A DNA stretch of 64,000 nt from Thiodiazotropha sp050291245. Its GTDB lineage: Bacteria > Pseudomonadota > Gammaproteobacteria > Chromatiales > Chromatiaceae. This document shows positions 1 through 8,352 of this stretch, piece after piece (the stretch's first letter is position 1; every line of letters begins with the position of its first letter). The position numbers and the translations under genes are program-made. Below the pieces are notes generated by a model. That model was not told the DNA's origin. It saw only the letters and a program-made list of their open reading frames with translations, and did no database searches. The stretch lies in contig JBNKJP010000022.1 in assembly GCA_050291245.1 (NCBI GenBank), forward strand, positions 186,001-250,000, given 5' to 3'.

Positions 1-85
1 TGTCTCTCTATTCATGGAGTAGTATTTTTCTTCTGCTTGGGTGAGATTGTATCCCTTTGATAAACACTTTATTAAGAATGAAATC

Positions 86-259
86 ATGCAGAAGATGATC
101 TTTCGTTCACTGATACTTGGGTTGTTTCTGACGTCTATGTCATTGAGTGCGCAGGCTACGTATTACTATGCCGGCGTTTTTTCTAAAGTTGGTTATTTGG
201 ATCCGTTGTGTTGGGCTACGTCTCATACAGCAGCAGACGTTGTAGAACTTCATTGTTGA
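86..259 (+). CDS. Small putative secreted protein, unknown
   Basis: A 57-residue frame starting at the ATG at 86. An upstream in-frame TTG at 41 would add 15 polar residues and destroy the signal-peptide look, so I prefer the ATG. Residues 4-22 are hydrophobic and end in SAQA, a plausible signal peptidase I site, followed by a short Tyr-rich mature part with two cysteines. No family is recognised. No strong ribosome-binding site is visible, and the gene lies at the window edge without an operon partner, so it may be a remnant. The region is more AT-rich than its neighbours. Confidence 0.35.
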   Translation: MQKMIFRSLILGLFLTSMSLSAQATYYYAGVFSKVGYLDPLCWATSHTAADVVELHC

Positions 260-315
260 ATGATCTTAGTCGCGGGTCGAGTTAGCACAGTGCAATCCGA
301 CCTATCCGCTCTACT

Positions 316-344
316 CTCGTTCCCGCGCAAAGCGTGGGAGCGAG
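316..344. repeat. REP-like palindromic repeat, copy 1
   Basis: An imperfect inverted repeat reading CTCGTTCCCGCGC, a three-base centre, then GCGTGGGAGCGAG. The arms pair except for two G-T type positions. It lies just beyond the 3' end of the ABC permease gene at 385. The same core (TTCCCACGC/GCGTGGGAA) recurs near 12841, 12923 and 20430, so this is a dispersed family rather than only a terminator. Confidence 0.6.
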
Positions 345-384
345 TGATCCAGAATCATTAAAGGTGCGATACTCCTGGATTCCA

Positions 385-1596
385 TTAAATATCCCGCAAA
401 CCCTCTGACGGCTCGATACGTGCCGCCCGTAATCCGGCGAGTGTGGCAGCCAGAATAGCAAACCCCAGTGTCAATGCGAGCGCCACCCCGAAGTGTTCCG
501 GTAGCAGGCGGCAGAGTTGTTCGCCGGATTGCAATTGCGTGGCAAACAGATGATTGATGGAGTAACTCACACCCAGATAGATCAGAGATGCGGTGAACCA
601 ACCCAGGAGCGCGGTGAACGACGACTGAATCACCGGGAACCAGACAATCTCCACGGTACGGAACCCCACCAGTCTGAGCACGCTCAGTTCCTTGCGCTTG
701 CGATCCACATTGGCCCACAGACTCGCCCCCAGGGAAAATGAAAATCCAACTAGGCCGATCACGGCGATCAACCAGAAGACCAGGCTCAGGTTGCGGTCCA
801 TATCGCGCACAATCTCGATGTCGGCTGCCCGGGTCGAGACTTCGATACCCAGTTTGTTCAGCGCCTCGCTCATACGGCTCACGTTATAGATGGAATCGGT
901 GTAGAGACGGAAACTGGGATAGTAGCGTTCCTGCTCCGGTAGCGTGGCTCCTGTCCAGCCGTACTCGGGTACCGCATGGCCGTCGCGAAAGTCTTCCGCG
1001 TATTCGAGTAGGGTGAGACTGGTGAACGCGCCGTCACGGGCGAAGCTCGCGGTATCCGCGATATCCACCACCTTGAGTTTGAGGTGTACCCGTTCGCTAC
1101 GTCCGAGATAGCGTCGCGCCAGACTGCCGTCGACTTGATCGCCCACCTGGACGTTGAGTTTTTCAGCAGCGCTGCGTGAGAGTACCAAGGCATCCGTGGC
1201 ATCGGGTGTCATGTGACCGTTCAACAGGGGGTCGTTCGCGCCGCTGGGGATCATCTCGACGGAGATGATTCGTTTCGACGCCGCACTGTCCAGATCAATG
1301 GTCGCGGCAATGGCGCGGGTGCGGGGCATGATGAATGACACCTCGGAACGGGCGCGCAGCTGATCGATCCAGGCGGGATCATAGCGGCCACTGCCGATCG
1401 GATGGATCTCCCGGTTTCGTGGATCCTCGATGAGGTTATCGAGCATGCTGCCGATTATGCCGAACTTGAGGGCGAACAGGATCATCATGGGTCCCAGCAC
1501 CGCGGCCAGAGCCAGCACGAAGAAACCGGACATCTGCCACTCATTGCGGTAGTCCCGGCCCGCCAGCCAGACGATATCCTTGAGTCGGTGTTTCAT
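385..1596 (-). CDS. FtsX/MacB-type ABC transporter permease
   Basis: A 403-residue inner-membrane protein with the FtsX-like layout. There is one N-terminal membrane helix (about 25-47), a large periplasmic domain (about 50-270), and three C-terminal helices (about 272-296, 325-350 and 373-392), ending in the ARIEPSEGLRDI tail typical of MacB/LolC-like permeases. It follows its ATPase at 1596 with a shared-base overlap, so the two are translationally coupled. Such permeases usually perform mechanotransmission or lipoprotein/peptide release rather than classic import. With the PpkA-like vWA gene upstream in the operon, it could be the TagS-like permease of a type VI secretion signalling module; that is inference from context only. 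Confidence 0.85.
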   Translation of the reverse strand: MKHRLKDIVWLAGRDYRNEWQMSGFFVLALAAVLGPMMILFALKFGIIGSMLDNLIEDPRNREIHPIGSGRYDPAWIDQLRARSEVSFIMPRTRAIAATIDLDSAASKRIISVEMIPSGANDPLLNGHMTPDATDALVLSRSAAEKLNVQVGDQVDGSLARRYLGRSERVHLKLKVVDIADTASFARDGAFTSLTLLEYAEDFRDGHAVPEYGWTGATLPEQERYYPSFRLYTDSIYNVSRMSEALNKLGIEVSTRAADIEIVRDMDRNLSLVFWLIAVIGLVGFSFSLGASLWANVDRKRKELSVLRLVGFRTVEIVWFPVIQSSFTALLGWFTASLIYLGVSYSINHLFATQLQSGEQLCRLLPEHFGVALALTLGFAILAATLAGLRAARIEPSEGLRDI

Positions 1597-2381
1597 CAGC
1601 CGGTCACCACGGTTTCGGTCAATGAACCGTCCTGGGCCCGTTCTGTGTGGTGCTCGAGGTGTCGCAGGCCAAGGCGGTTGATGTGTCGCCAGGCATGGCT
1701 TGCGAGTATGAGGGTGATGTGCAGTTCATCCACCAGTTCGATAAACAGGGACATGATGCGTTCAGCGGCGATCGGATCCAGTGAAGCGGTGGGCTCATCG
1801 GCAATCACGATGGATGGGCGGTGCGCCAGGGCACGGCCGATGGCGACCCGTTGACGTTCGCCGACCGATAGCTTGTGGGGCAGCTTGTCCAGGTGCTGTT
1901 TGATGCCCAGATCGCCGGTCAGTTCCTCCACCAGTCCGTCATCCGGCATGTCCAGCAGACGCCTGGACAGGCTGATGTTCTCCCGCACGGTCAGGTAAGG
2001 TAACAGACCACCGGTCTGCATCACATAACCGATGCGCAGGCGGCGCAGGTCTCCCAACTGGTTGAGTTGTTGTTTGTTCCACAGATGGGAGATATCCACC
2101 GGTTCAGCGCCACGTTCCGGGCGAAAGCGGAAGGAGCCGATTTCACTGGGCTTGAGAATCATGGAGAGCATGTCCAGCAGGGTGCTCTTGCCGCACCCGC
2201 TTTCGCCGATAAGGGCGATTTTCTCACCCAGGGCGATCTGCAGGCTTGGTACGCGCAAACGAAAAGCGGTGCCTTCGGCCTGGCGGGTTTTGATCACATC
2301 GCGCAAGTGGTAGATCAATACGCGATCGCCCGTTAGGCCCGGTGCGGGAGCACCGTTGGTTTGGGGGGTCACTGTCGTCAT
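1596..2381 (-). CDS. ABC transporter ATP-binding protein, LolD/MacB type
   Basis: A 261-residue nucleotide-binding subunit. Walker A is GESGCGKST at about 59-67. The signature reads LSVGE instead of LSGGQ, followed by RQRVAIGRALAHRP, and Walker B ends IVIADEP. The N-terminal 20 residues are an extra low-complexity leader. It sits directly upstream of the permease, forming the transporter pair, and 13 bp downstream of the vWA gene. The altered signature motif is common in LolD-like subfamilies and does not by itself imply inactivity. TagT of T6SS signalling loci is a possible specific identity. Confidence 0.88.
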   Translation of the reverse strand: MTTVTPQTNGAPAPGLTGDRVLIYHLRDVIKTRQAEGTAFRLRVPSLQIALGEKIALIGESGCGKSTLLDMLSMILKPSEIGSFRFRPERGAEPVDISHLWNKQQLNQLGDLRRLRIGYVMQTGGLLPYLTVRENISLSRRLLDMPDDGLVEELTGDLGIKQHLDKLPHKLSVGERQRVAIGRALAHRPSIVIADEPTASLDPIAAERIMSLFIELVDELHITLILASHAWRHINRLGLRHLEHHTERAQDGSLTETVVTG

Positions 2382-2394
2382 GCTGTATCGGATG

Positions 2395-4395
2395 TCAGGG
2401 GAGCATTTCCAGGCTGATCGGAAATACGGAGTCTCCGGTCACCGGGCCGCCGTCCAGGGATACCCAGAGATCGGTATGATCGTGCAGCACCTGGTAGTAG
2501 TTGATCTTCTCTTCCAGGCGGTTGATGAAGGCGATCTGATCCTTGGCCGGCCAATCCTGCCAGTTCTCCAGGGACAGGTTCATCACCTCGCCGGTGTAGG
2601 GCAGATCCTCGATGTACTCGCGCATAAACCCCATGTCCGCCAGGTTGCCTTCCCGTGCACCGGTGGCCCGGGTGGTGCTGCCCAACTGTTCCGGGTCGCG
2701 GGCAATGGTGGCCGCCAGGCTCTTCAGATCATTGAGGAAGGTGCGGGGTGACAGCAGGCCCTCTTCCGCGGTTTGCAGCACCTGGCGCATGATGGCGTGC
2801 AGGTCGCTGAGCTGGTCCCGGGTCAGCAATACCCGAACGTCCAGGGTTTGGCGTTGCGGATTGGAAAGGTCGCGATCAACCAGCCAGGCGCTGAAGATAC
2901 TCGGGATTTGCTGTTTGTCGTCTTTTTGCAGATAGCGCATTCTCAAGGCATAGCCGAGTTTGGCCACCTTGGCCTGGAATTGGGCGAGGGGTTCGTCAAC
3001 CGACTCATCGGTTGCCACCTGTTCTCGTGCCTGACGCGCTTGCGCCAGGTTCTTTCCGGCCGTGGCCATGGCGGCGAGTTTCACCTGTTCGGTGATCTGC
3101 TGGGCCAGGGAATCGAGCACTCGTCCAAACCGACCCACGTCACCGGTTTCCACGCCGAAGTAGAAGCTGCCGATACCCGGATAGTAGGAGAGGTCACGGT
3201 AGACCGTTTCCGCCTTCTTATGATCGGCCATCACGCTGGGGGTCAGCAGATGCAGTACCGAGAGCGCGATCCCTTTGTTCTGGGCCAGGCTTCTCAGGGC
3301 GGCGCTGGACATGCCGGTTCCCGAGAGCGGGTCTCCCGGGTCGCGAGGGCCGGCATCGGTGATCAAAACCACGTAGCGGGCATCCTGTCCTTCCCAATTG
3401 ATACCGGCGATGGCCTCATTGACGCCGGCAAAGCTGTCTTCGGAAAAATCCCGGCTGGATACCGTGGCCGCTTTCAAGGAAGCGACCTGGGAAAAGAAGC
3501 TTTCGGCATCCTGACCCTGTATCAGGTCGACAAAGGTTCGGGTCAGGTATTCCAGCCCGGGTGCCACCTCCGGGTTGTCGCGAAAGGCGACCAGACCGAA
3601 ACTCACATCACCGGTCAGATCCTCCTGGGTAATGGTGTCGTAGATCTTGCGTACCGCTTCACGGGTACGGTCGATGTAGGGGTCCATGGAGAGGGTGGAG
3701 TCGATGACAAATACCACCGCCGAGCGGAACCGGGCGGTCTTGGTGTCCGGTTTGGCAGGGGCCTGGGGGGGCTTGGCCTCAACCGGTTGTAGGGGGACGC
3801 TCGAGACCTCCAGCATTCTTGCCTGCTCGCTGCCGATGAAGACATCCTCATGGTCCTGGATGGGCACCAGATAGAAGTCCTTGAGGATATCCACATGGGT
3901 TCTGGGCTGGATGGCAACCACCGGAGAGTCCTTGTCCAGATCTCCGGAGGCGGCCGCTTCATAAAGGCTGCGATACGCCGCGGGGTCATTCTGTTCGATC
4001 AGGTGTTTCAGTGACTGCCTGTCATTGAACAACAGCACCCGGTCGCTGCCCATGGGGTCGCGAAACGCCACGGTGAGGCCCTGGTTCCAGGGCAGTGTGT
4101 CGCTTTCGGGTAGCCAGCCTGCAATCTTCCCATAACGATTCAGACCGACTTTCAACCAACTCGTACCGTCTCGCTGCTGACGCTCGTAGACGTAGTAGAC
4201 ACTGAACGGGGTGGCGGATGAACCCTCGCCCTGTTGAATCTGCTGAAAAAGCTGGGCGCCGGGTTTGCTGAGCACGCGCTGGTAGAGGGCTCGCTTGCCT
4301 TCCATGAGGAGTGGGTGATCTGTGGCGACGGCGGTCAGGGGACCGGCCAGAAGTATACACAGGACGAGTGTGAAAGCCGATTTCGACAAGGCCAT
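2395..4395 (-). CDS. Secreted von Willebrand A protein, PpkA C-terminal-like
   Basis: 666 residues from the ATG at 4395, which has AGGAG seven bases upstream; an in-frame ATG at 4413 lacks such a site. Residues 1-24 form a signal peptide ending TAVA. An SH3-like segment (about 55-115, with YYVYER and GWLPES) precedes a vWA domain (about 225-430) whose MIDAS reads DSTLS, a threonine-containing version of DxSxS. The N-terminal segment, the ALYQRVL-type start and the vWA order match the periplasmic C-terminal half of the T6SS kinase PpkA, but there is no kinase domain or membrane helix. It probably acts in the periplasm as a metal-dependent adhesion or sensing module for the adjoining ABC transporter. 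Confidence 0.75.
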   Translation of the reverse strand: MALSKSAFTLVLCILLAGPLTAVATDHPLLMEGKRALYQRVLSKPGAQLFQQIQQGEGSSATPFSVYYVYERQQRDGTSWLKVGLNRYGKIAGWLPESDTLPWNQGLTVAFRDPMGSDRVLLFNDRQSLKHLIEQNDPAAYRSLYEAAASGDLDKDSPVVAIQPRTHVDILKDFYLVPIQDHEDVFIGSEQARMLEVSSVPLQPVEAKPPQAPAKPDTKTARFRSAVVFVIDSTLSMDPYIDRTREAVRKIYDTITQEDLTGDVSFGLVAFRDNPEVAPGLEYLTRTFVDLIQGQDAESFFSQVASLKAATVSSRDFSEDSFAGVNEAIAGINWEGQDARYVVLITDAGPRDPGDPLSGTGMSSAALRSLAQNKGIALSVLHLLTPSVMADHKKAETVYRDLSYYPGIGSFYFGVETGDVGRFGRVLDSLAQQITEQVKLAAMATAGKNLAQARQAREQVATDESVDEPLAQFQAKVAKLGYALRMRYLQKDDKQQIPSIFSAWLVDRDLSNPQRQTLDVRVLLTRDQLSDLHAIMRQVLQTAEEGLLSPRTFLNDLKSLAATIARDPEQLGSTTRATGAREGNLADMGFMREYIEDLPYTGEVMNLSLENWQDWPAKDQIAFINRLEEKINYYQVLHDHTDLWVSLDGGPVTGDSVFPISLEMLP

Positions 4396-4421
4396 CGGAA
4401 AACTCCTGATCATGTCTCGGG

Positions 4422-5186
4422 TTATTGCCAGTTCAGCAACAGGCGCTGTGCGTCGGGATCCCCGGATCTTGCCCGCGACTCAACGGTGCTGCGCAGCTTC
4501 TGCAGGCGTTTTCGGGCCTCGGGCAGTTGTTGTTTTTCCGCCTTCAGATACCATTTGTGAGCCTGATACACATCGGGGGATGCCAGCAGTTCGTTGCCGG
4601 GCTTGAAGTGGTTCGGATCATACAGGCTGGCCAGGGCGAAAGCCGCTTGGCCATTTCCCTCGCGGGCGGCGTAGAACAACAACAGATAGGCGTCAGTCAG
4701 CCTTTCCGACTCCTCATATTCCGCCACTTGCTGCATGATTTGGCCGTCATCGAGGGTCAGGGACCCGTCGCGAAGTCTGGAGACCAGGCTGCGGGCATCT
4801 TCCGGCTCGGTTTTTTTCTCAGTTTCGCTTGTCGAGGCGGTTTGTGGCGGGACCGGTTCGGTAGGCGCCAGGACGGATACCGTTGATTCAGCCTCAGGTT
4901 CATTCACCGGGGCGGGTTCGATGGATTCCGGGTGTGCGGGGGGAGTCGATGAGGTCGACTCCTGTCCGCCCGCCTCGATCTGGGCGCGAATGATCGGGTC
5001 GATCTGGCTCTCCTGCAGGGGGGGCGCCAGTTCGATTTCCTCGCCAGGAGCAAACAGGTAGTAGATGCCCACAAGAATCAACGCTGCCACGGAGATCTCG
5101 ATGGCGACTCTGAGCAAGCCGGATTGGCCCTGAGTGATGGGGTCGTCGGTTAAGTCATCCGTTGGGGTGGAATCCGGAATGGTCAT
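4422..5186 (-). CDS. Membrane-anchored protein with Sel1-like C-terminus
   Basis: 254 residues: a short cytosolic tail, one membrane helix (about 27-46), a Pro/Glu/Ser/Thr-rich linker (about 50-130), and a helical C-terminal part (about 140-250) with Sel1/TPR-like spacing (AYLLLFYAAREGNGQAAF, HKWYLKAEKQQLPEA). It is the first gene of the minus-strand operon, 26 bp upstream of the vWA gene. The topology suggests a cytoplasmic-membrane scaffold whose repeat domain faces the periplasm and recruits the vWA partner. Function unknown. Confidence 0.65.
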   Translation of the reverse strand: MTIPDSTPTDDLTDDPITQGQSGLLRVAIEISVAALILVGIYYLFAPGEEIELAPPLQESQIDPIIRAQIEAGGQESTSSTPPAHPESIEPAPVNEPEAESTVSVLAPTEPVPPQTASTSETEKKTEPEDARSLVSRLRDGSLTLDDGQIMQQVAEYEESERLTDAYLLLFYAAREGNGQAAFALASLYDPNHFKPGNELLASPDVYQAHKWYLKAEKQQLPEARKRLQKLRSTVESRARSGDPDAQRLLLNWQ

Positions 5187-5493
5187 ACCTTAATTCAGTT
5201 TCAAAGTGAGTCCGGGCGGGGAAATTCGATGCGTTGGGTGCGCCCGAGAGGGGTCTCATTTCAACAGAATGGGGCTGCAAAATCCACTCGATGGGGTGGG
5301 GGAGGGTTGACTTGTGACAAGCATTTGGAAATTGCTCCCAGCCGGGTTCCGCACGGTTTTGTGTCGGGTTTGACGGAGCGATCGGTATACCATGTGACTT
5401 AGGCTGCCGACCGCACGCGCGAGGGCTGACCGATCAAGGGTCCACTCGGGTGTCGGGCAAACGGCTGAGTGTCTGGGGGGATTCACAGGGAAG
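5187..5493. other. Intergenic stretch between Sel1-like gene and tRNA-Leu
   Basis: About 307 bp with no supported gene. An open frame at 5256-5537 on the minus strand runs through the tRNA and looks fortuitous. The right edge is the 3' end of the tRNA, the usual target side for tRNA-directed integration, but no direct repeat of the tRNA end was seen nearby. Confidence 0.4.
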
Positions 5494-5580
5494 TGGTACC
5501 AGAGGCCGGACTCGAACCGGCACGCCCGTGAAGGCAACGGATTTTGAATCCGTCATGTCTACCAATTTCATCACTCTGGC
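5494..5580 (-). tRNA. tRNA-Leu (anticodon CAA)
   Basis: An 87-nt cloverleaf on the minus strand. The acceptor arm is GCCAGAG paired with CTCTGGT, followed by an encoded ACCA end. The anticodon stem-loop is ACGGA-TTCAAAA-TCCGT with CAA in the anticodon position. A variable arm follows (TGCCTTCACGGGCG), then a T arm with GGTTCGAGTCC. The long variable arm and the D-loop are those of bacterial tRNA-Leu; the closest well-known relative is E. coli leuX. It decodes UUG codons. Confidence 0.93.
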
Positions 5581-5590
5581 ATAGGGTGGG

Positions 5591-5620
5591 ATTTTACCCC
5601 CATTCATACTCGGGATTCAA
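5591..5620 (-). promoter_or_regulatory. Sigma-70-type promoter of tRNA-Leu
   Basis: On the minus strand TTGAAT and TAAAAT are separated by 18 bp, and the -10 box lies 10 bp before the mature tRNA 5' end. The run of G/C after the -10 box (CCCACC) resembles a stringent-control discriminator. Confidence 0.6.
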
Positions 5621-5799
5621 AAGGATCCCGTTTCTCATGGTTGTTTCGGCTGGGACAGTCCGAAGGTTGCGAAGTATACAAAAAAACCTTGCCGGGTACA
5701 GAAGAAAATGTGGGCATCTTTTACCGGGATAGGGTCAATGCGGGAACGTAGCGGGGCAGGATGGGTCTTTCTCCCCGGGCGTGATACCATCCGCGCCCT

Positions 5800-6831
5800 A
5801 TGCACCTGTCCGATTTCGATTACGATCTACCCCAGGAACTCATCGCTCAGTACCCCCCCGAGGAGCGGGGTGACAGTCGTTTGCTGAGGTTGGCGCCTGA
5901 ACCTCTCCCGCCGGACGATCTGATGTTTTCCGATCTGCCCCGGCTGCTCAACCCCGGTGACTTGCTGGTGTTCAACGATACCCGGGTGATGAAAGCGCGG
6001 CTTTACGGAGTTAAACAGACCGGCGGGCAGCTGGAGGTGTTGATCGAGCGGGTCTCTGGCCCGGATACCGCCGTGGCGCAGATCCGTGCCAGCAAGTCCC
6101 CGAAGCCGGGTTCAAGGATCTATCTGGGCACGGATGCCGTGCCGGTTGAAGTATTGGATCGTGATCAGGGTTTTTTTACCCTGAGAACTCTGGATCAGGA
6201 TTTCCATACACTGATGGATCGGCAGGGCCATATGCCATTGCCACCCTATATCGAACGCCAGGACAACCCTCTGGACGAGAGTCGGTATCAAACGGTGTAT
6301 GCTGAAAAGGCCGGTGCCGTGGCTGCCCCCACGGCGGGACTTCATTTCACCCGGGAGATGCTGGAACAACTCGATCGAATGGGCGTCGGGCGGGTCCATG
6401 TGACCCTGCACGTGGGGGCCGGCACCTTTCAACCGGTCCGGGTTGATGACCTGGATCGGCATGTGATGCACAGCGAGTCCGTGGCGGTCAGCGAAGCGGT
6501 ATGCGAACGGATTGAAGAGACCCGGCGGCGGAAGGGGCGTATCGTGGCGGTGGGCACCACCAGTGTGCGCAGCCTCGAGGCGGCTTCGCAATCGGGGCGT
6601 CTGGCCCCTTTTTACGGTGATACAAGATTATTTATTCGACCGGGTTACCGCTTCCGCAGTGTCGATGCGATGATCACCAATTTCCATCTGCCTCAGTCCA
6701 CACTGCTGATGCTGGTCTCCGCATTCAGTGGGTATGAGCGCATCATGCAAGCCTATCGGCATGCCGTCGCGCATGGGTATCGGTTTTTCAGTTATGGCGA
6801 CGCCATGTTTCTCACCCCGGGTGAACCCTAA
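5800..6831 (+). CDS. queA: S-adenosylmethionine:tRNA ribosyltransferase-isomerase QueA
   Basis: 343 residues, the normal length. QueA transfers and isomerises the ribosyl part of SAM onto 7-aminomethyl-7-deazaguanine in tRNA, giving epoxyqueuosine at the wobble position of GUN-anticodon tRNAs. Family hallmarks are the N-terminal SDFDYDLPQELIAQYP, the FNDTRV motif, AAPTAGLHFT, HVGAGTF.PV and GTTSVR, with the ITNFHLPQSTLLMLVSA segment near the end. It is followed 207 bp later by tgt in the same direction, the usual pairing. The ATG at 5800 is the natural start. Confidence 0.97.
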   Translation: MHLSDFDYDLPQELIAQYPPEERGDSRLLRLAPEPLPPDDLMFSDLPRLLNPGDLLVFNDTRVMKARLYGVKQTGGQLEVLIERVSGPDTAVAQIRASKSPKPGSRIYLGTDAVPVEVLDRDQGFFTLRTLDQDFHTLMDRQGHMPLPPYIERQDNPLDESRYQTVYAEKAGAVAAPTAGLHFTREMLEQLDRMGVGRVHVTLHVGAGTFQPVRVDDLDRHVMHSESVAVSEAVCERIEETRRRKGRIVAVGTTSVRSLEAASQSGRLAPFYGDTRLFIRPGYRFRSVDAMITNFHLPQSTLLMLVSAFSGYERIMQAYRHAVAHGYRFFSYGDAMFLTPGEP

Positions 6832-6864
6832 GTGGGATCCGGAGATTGCTCCGAAGATAAAAAA

Positions 6865-6888
6865 AAGCGCGGTCAGTTTGCCGCGCTT
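6865..6888. terminator. Hairpin between queA and tgt
   Basis: An 8-bp perfect stem (AAGCGCGG/CCGCGCTT) with an 8-nt loop. On the minus strand it is followed by a run of T residues, so it would terminate antisense transcription well; on the plus strand the trailing sequence is only TAAATAATT. It may attenuate queA read-through into tgt, but as a plus-strand terminator it is weak. Confidence 0.5.
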
Positions 6889-7038
6889 AAATAATTCCAC
6901 CAAAGGAGGATGGAGGAGTGTGTGCCGATGAAAAAATCAGCACATGGGTATTTTCTAATATTCCTGATTGTCGGTCAAGGTGAAAGTGTGAGTGACCGCA
7001 CAATTATGAACAGCGTTTATTAATCAGGCAGAACAGAC

Positions 7039-8142
7039 ATGAAATTTGAAGTGTTTCATAAAGATAACGCTGCAAGGCGGGGGCAATTGACGTTTCCCCG
7101 GGGGCGTGTCGAGACCCCCGCGTTCATGCCGGTGGGCACCTATGGCACGGTCAAGGCGATGACCCCGGAAGAGTTGGTGGATCTGGGGGCGGAGATCATC
7201 CTGGGCAATACTTTCCATCTTATGCTGCGGCCTGGCACCGATGTCATCAGTCGACACGGGGACCTGCACGATTTCATCCATTGGCAGAAGCCGATCTTGA
7301 CCGATTCCGGTGGATTCCAGGTGTTCAGTCTGGGGGCGATGCGTAAGATCACCGAAGCGGGCGTTACCTTCCGTTCACCCATCGACGGTAGCAAGGTGTT
7401 CATGGGACCGGAGGAGTCGATGCAAGTGCAACAGGCGCTCGGCTCCGACATCGTCATGATCTTTGATGAGTGCACACCCTATCCAGCCACTGAGACGGAA
7501 GCGAGAAAATCGATGGAACTCTCCCTGCGCTGGGCGCAACGCAGTCGGGAGGCCCATGGCGACAACCCTTCGGCCCTGTTCGGCATCGTTCAGGGGGGGA
7601 TGTACGAGACCCTGCGTGAGATTTCGCTGCAGGGACTGACAACGATCGGCTTTGACGGATATGCGGTCGGTGGCCTGTCGGTAGGTGAACCCCCCGAGGA
7701 TCGACAGCGGATTCTCGAACAACTTCGGGACCGGCTTCCCGATGACAAACCCCGCTACCTGATGGGGGTCGGCACCCCGGAAGATATCGTCGAGTCGGTC
7801 AAGCGGGGAATCGACATGTTCGACTGTGTAATGCCAACCCGCAACGCCCGCAACGGTCATCTGTTCACCCATCAGGGTGTGGTGCGTATCCGCCACGCAG
7901 CTCATCAATACGACGAAAGTCCGCTGGATCCCCTGTGCGATTGTTACACCTGTCGCAACTACAGTCGCGCCTACCTGCGGCATCTGGACAAATGCCACGA
8001 GATTCTGGGGGCGCGGCTCAATACCATTCATAACCTCCACTACTACCAAAAGCTGATGCGTGATATTCGTGCCGCGATCGAGACACACAGTTTTTCATCG
8101 TTTTACCAAGAGTTTTATGCGCTGCGGCGAGCGTCGGCTTGA
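7039..8142 (+). CDS. tgt: tRNA-guanine transglycosylase Tgt
   Basis: 367 residues, typical for bacterial Tgt, which swaps guanine-34 for preQ1 in GUN-anticodon tRNAs. Visible motifs are the N-terminal FPRGRVETPAFMPVGTYGTVK, LTDSGGFQVFSL, the substrate-binding FGIVQGG, the nucleophile region GIDMFDCVMPTRNARNG, and the zinc site CDCYTCRNY followed by ARLNTIHNLHYY. It acts just before QueA in queuosine synthesis. In many gammaproteobacteria yajC follows directly; here an unrelated gene does, and yajC lies at 55545. Confidence 0.97.
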   Translation: MKFEVFHKDNAARRGQLTFPRGRVETPAFMPVGTYGTVKAMTPEELVDLGAEIILGNTFHLMLRPGTDVISRHGDLHDFIHWQKPILTDSGGFQVFSLGAMRKITEAGVTFRSPIDGSKVFMGPEESMQVQQALGSDIVMIFDECTPYPATETEARKSMELSLRWAQRSREAHGDNPSALFGIVQGGMYETLREISLQGLTTIGFDGYAVGGLSVGEPPEDRQRILEQLRDRLPDDKPRYLMGVGTPEDIVESVKRGIDMFDCVMPTRNARNGHLFTHQGVVRIRHAAHQYDESPLDPLCDCYTCRNYSRAYLRHLDKCHEILGARLNTIHNLHYYQKLMRDIRAAIETHSFSSFYQEFYALRRASA

Positions 8143-8352
8143 TCGGTACGCCGGATGTGACTTTGTCAAGAACATTCAGGATTGCCTGGTACACCACTTC
8201 GTATTTCCAGCAGTCGGAAATGATCGTTTAAGAGCGGTGATAAGGCACTGTGGATCACCTCACAGAATATCCACGATGCGAATACGAAGGATTGACTCCC
8301 TGTCGTCATAAAACTATTGTGAAAGCCACTTGCCACGGACACCCTATTTCTC

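Noticed and set aside
5256..5537. A 93-codon minus-strand frame
   Set aside because: It runs into the tRNA gene and has no coding features.
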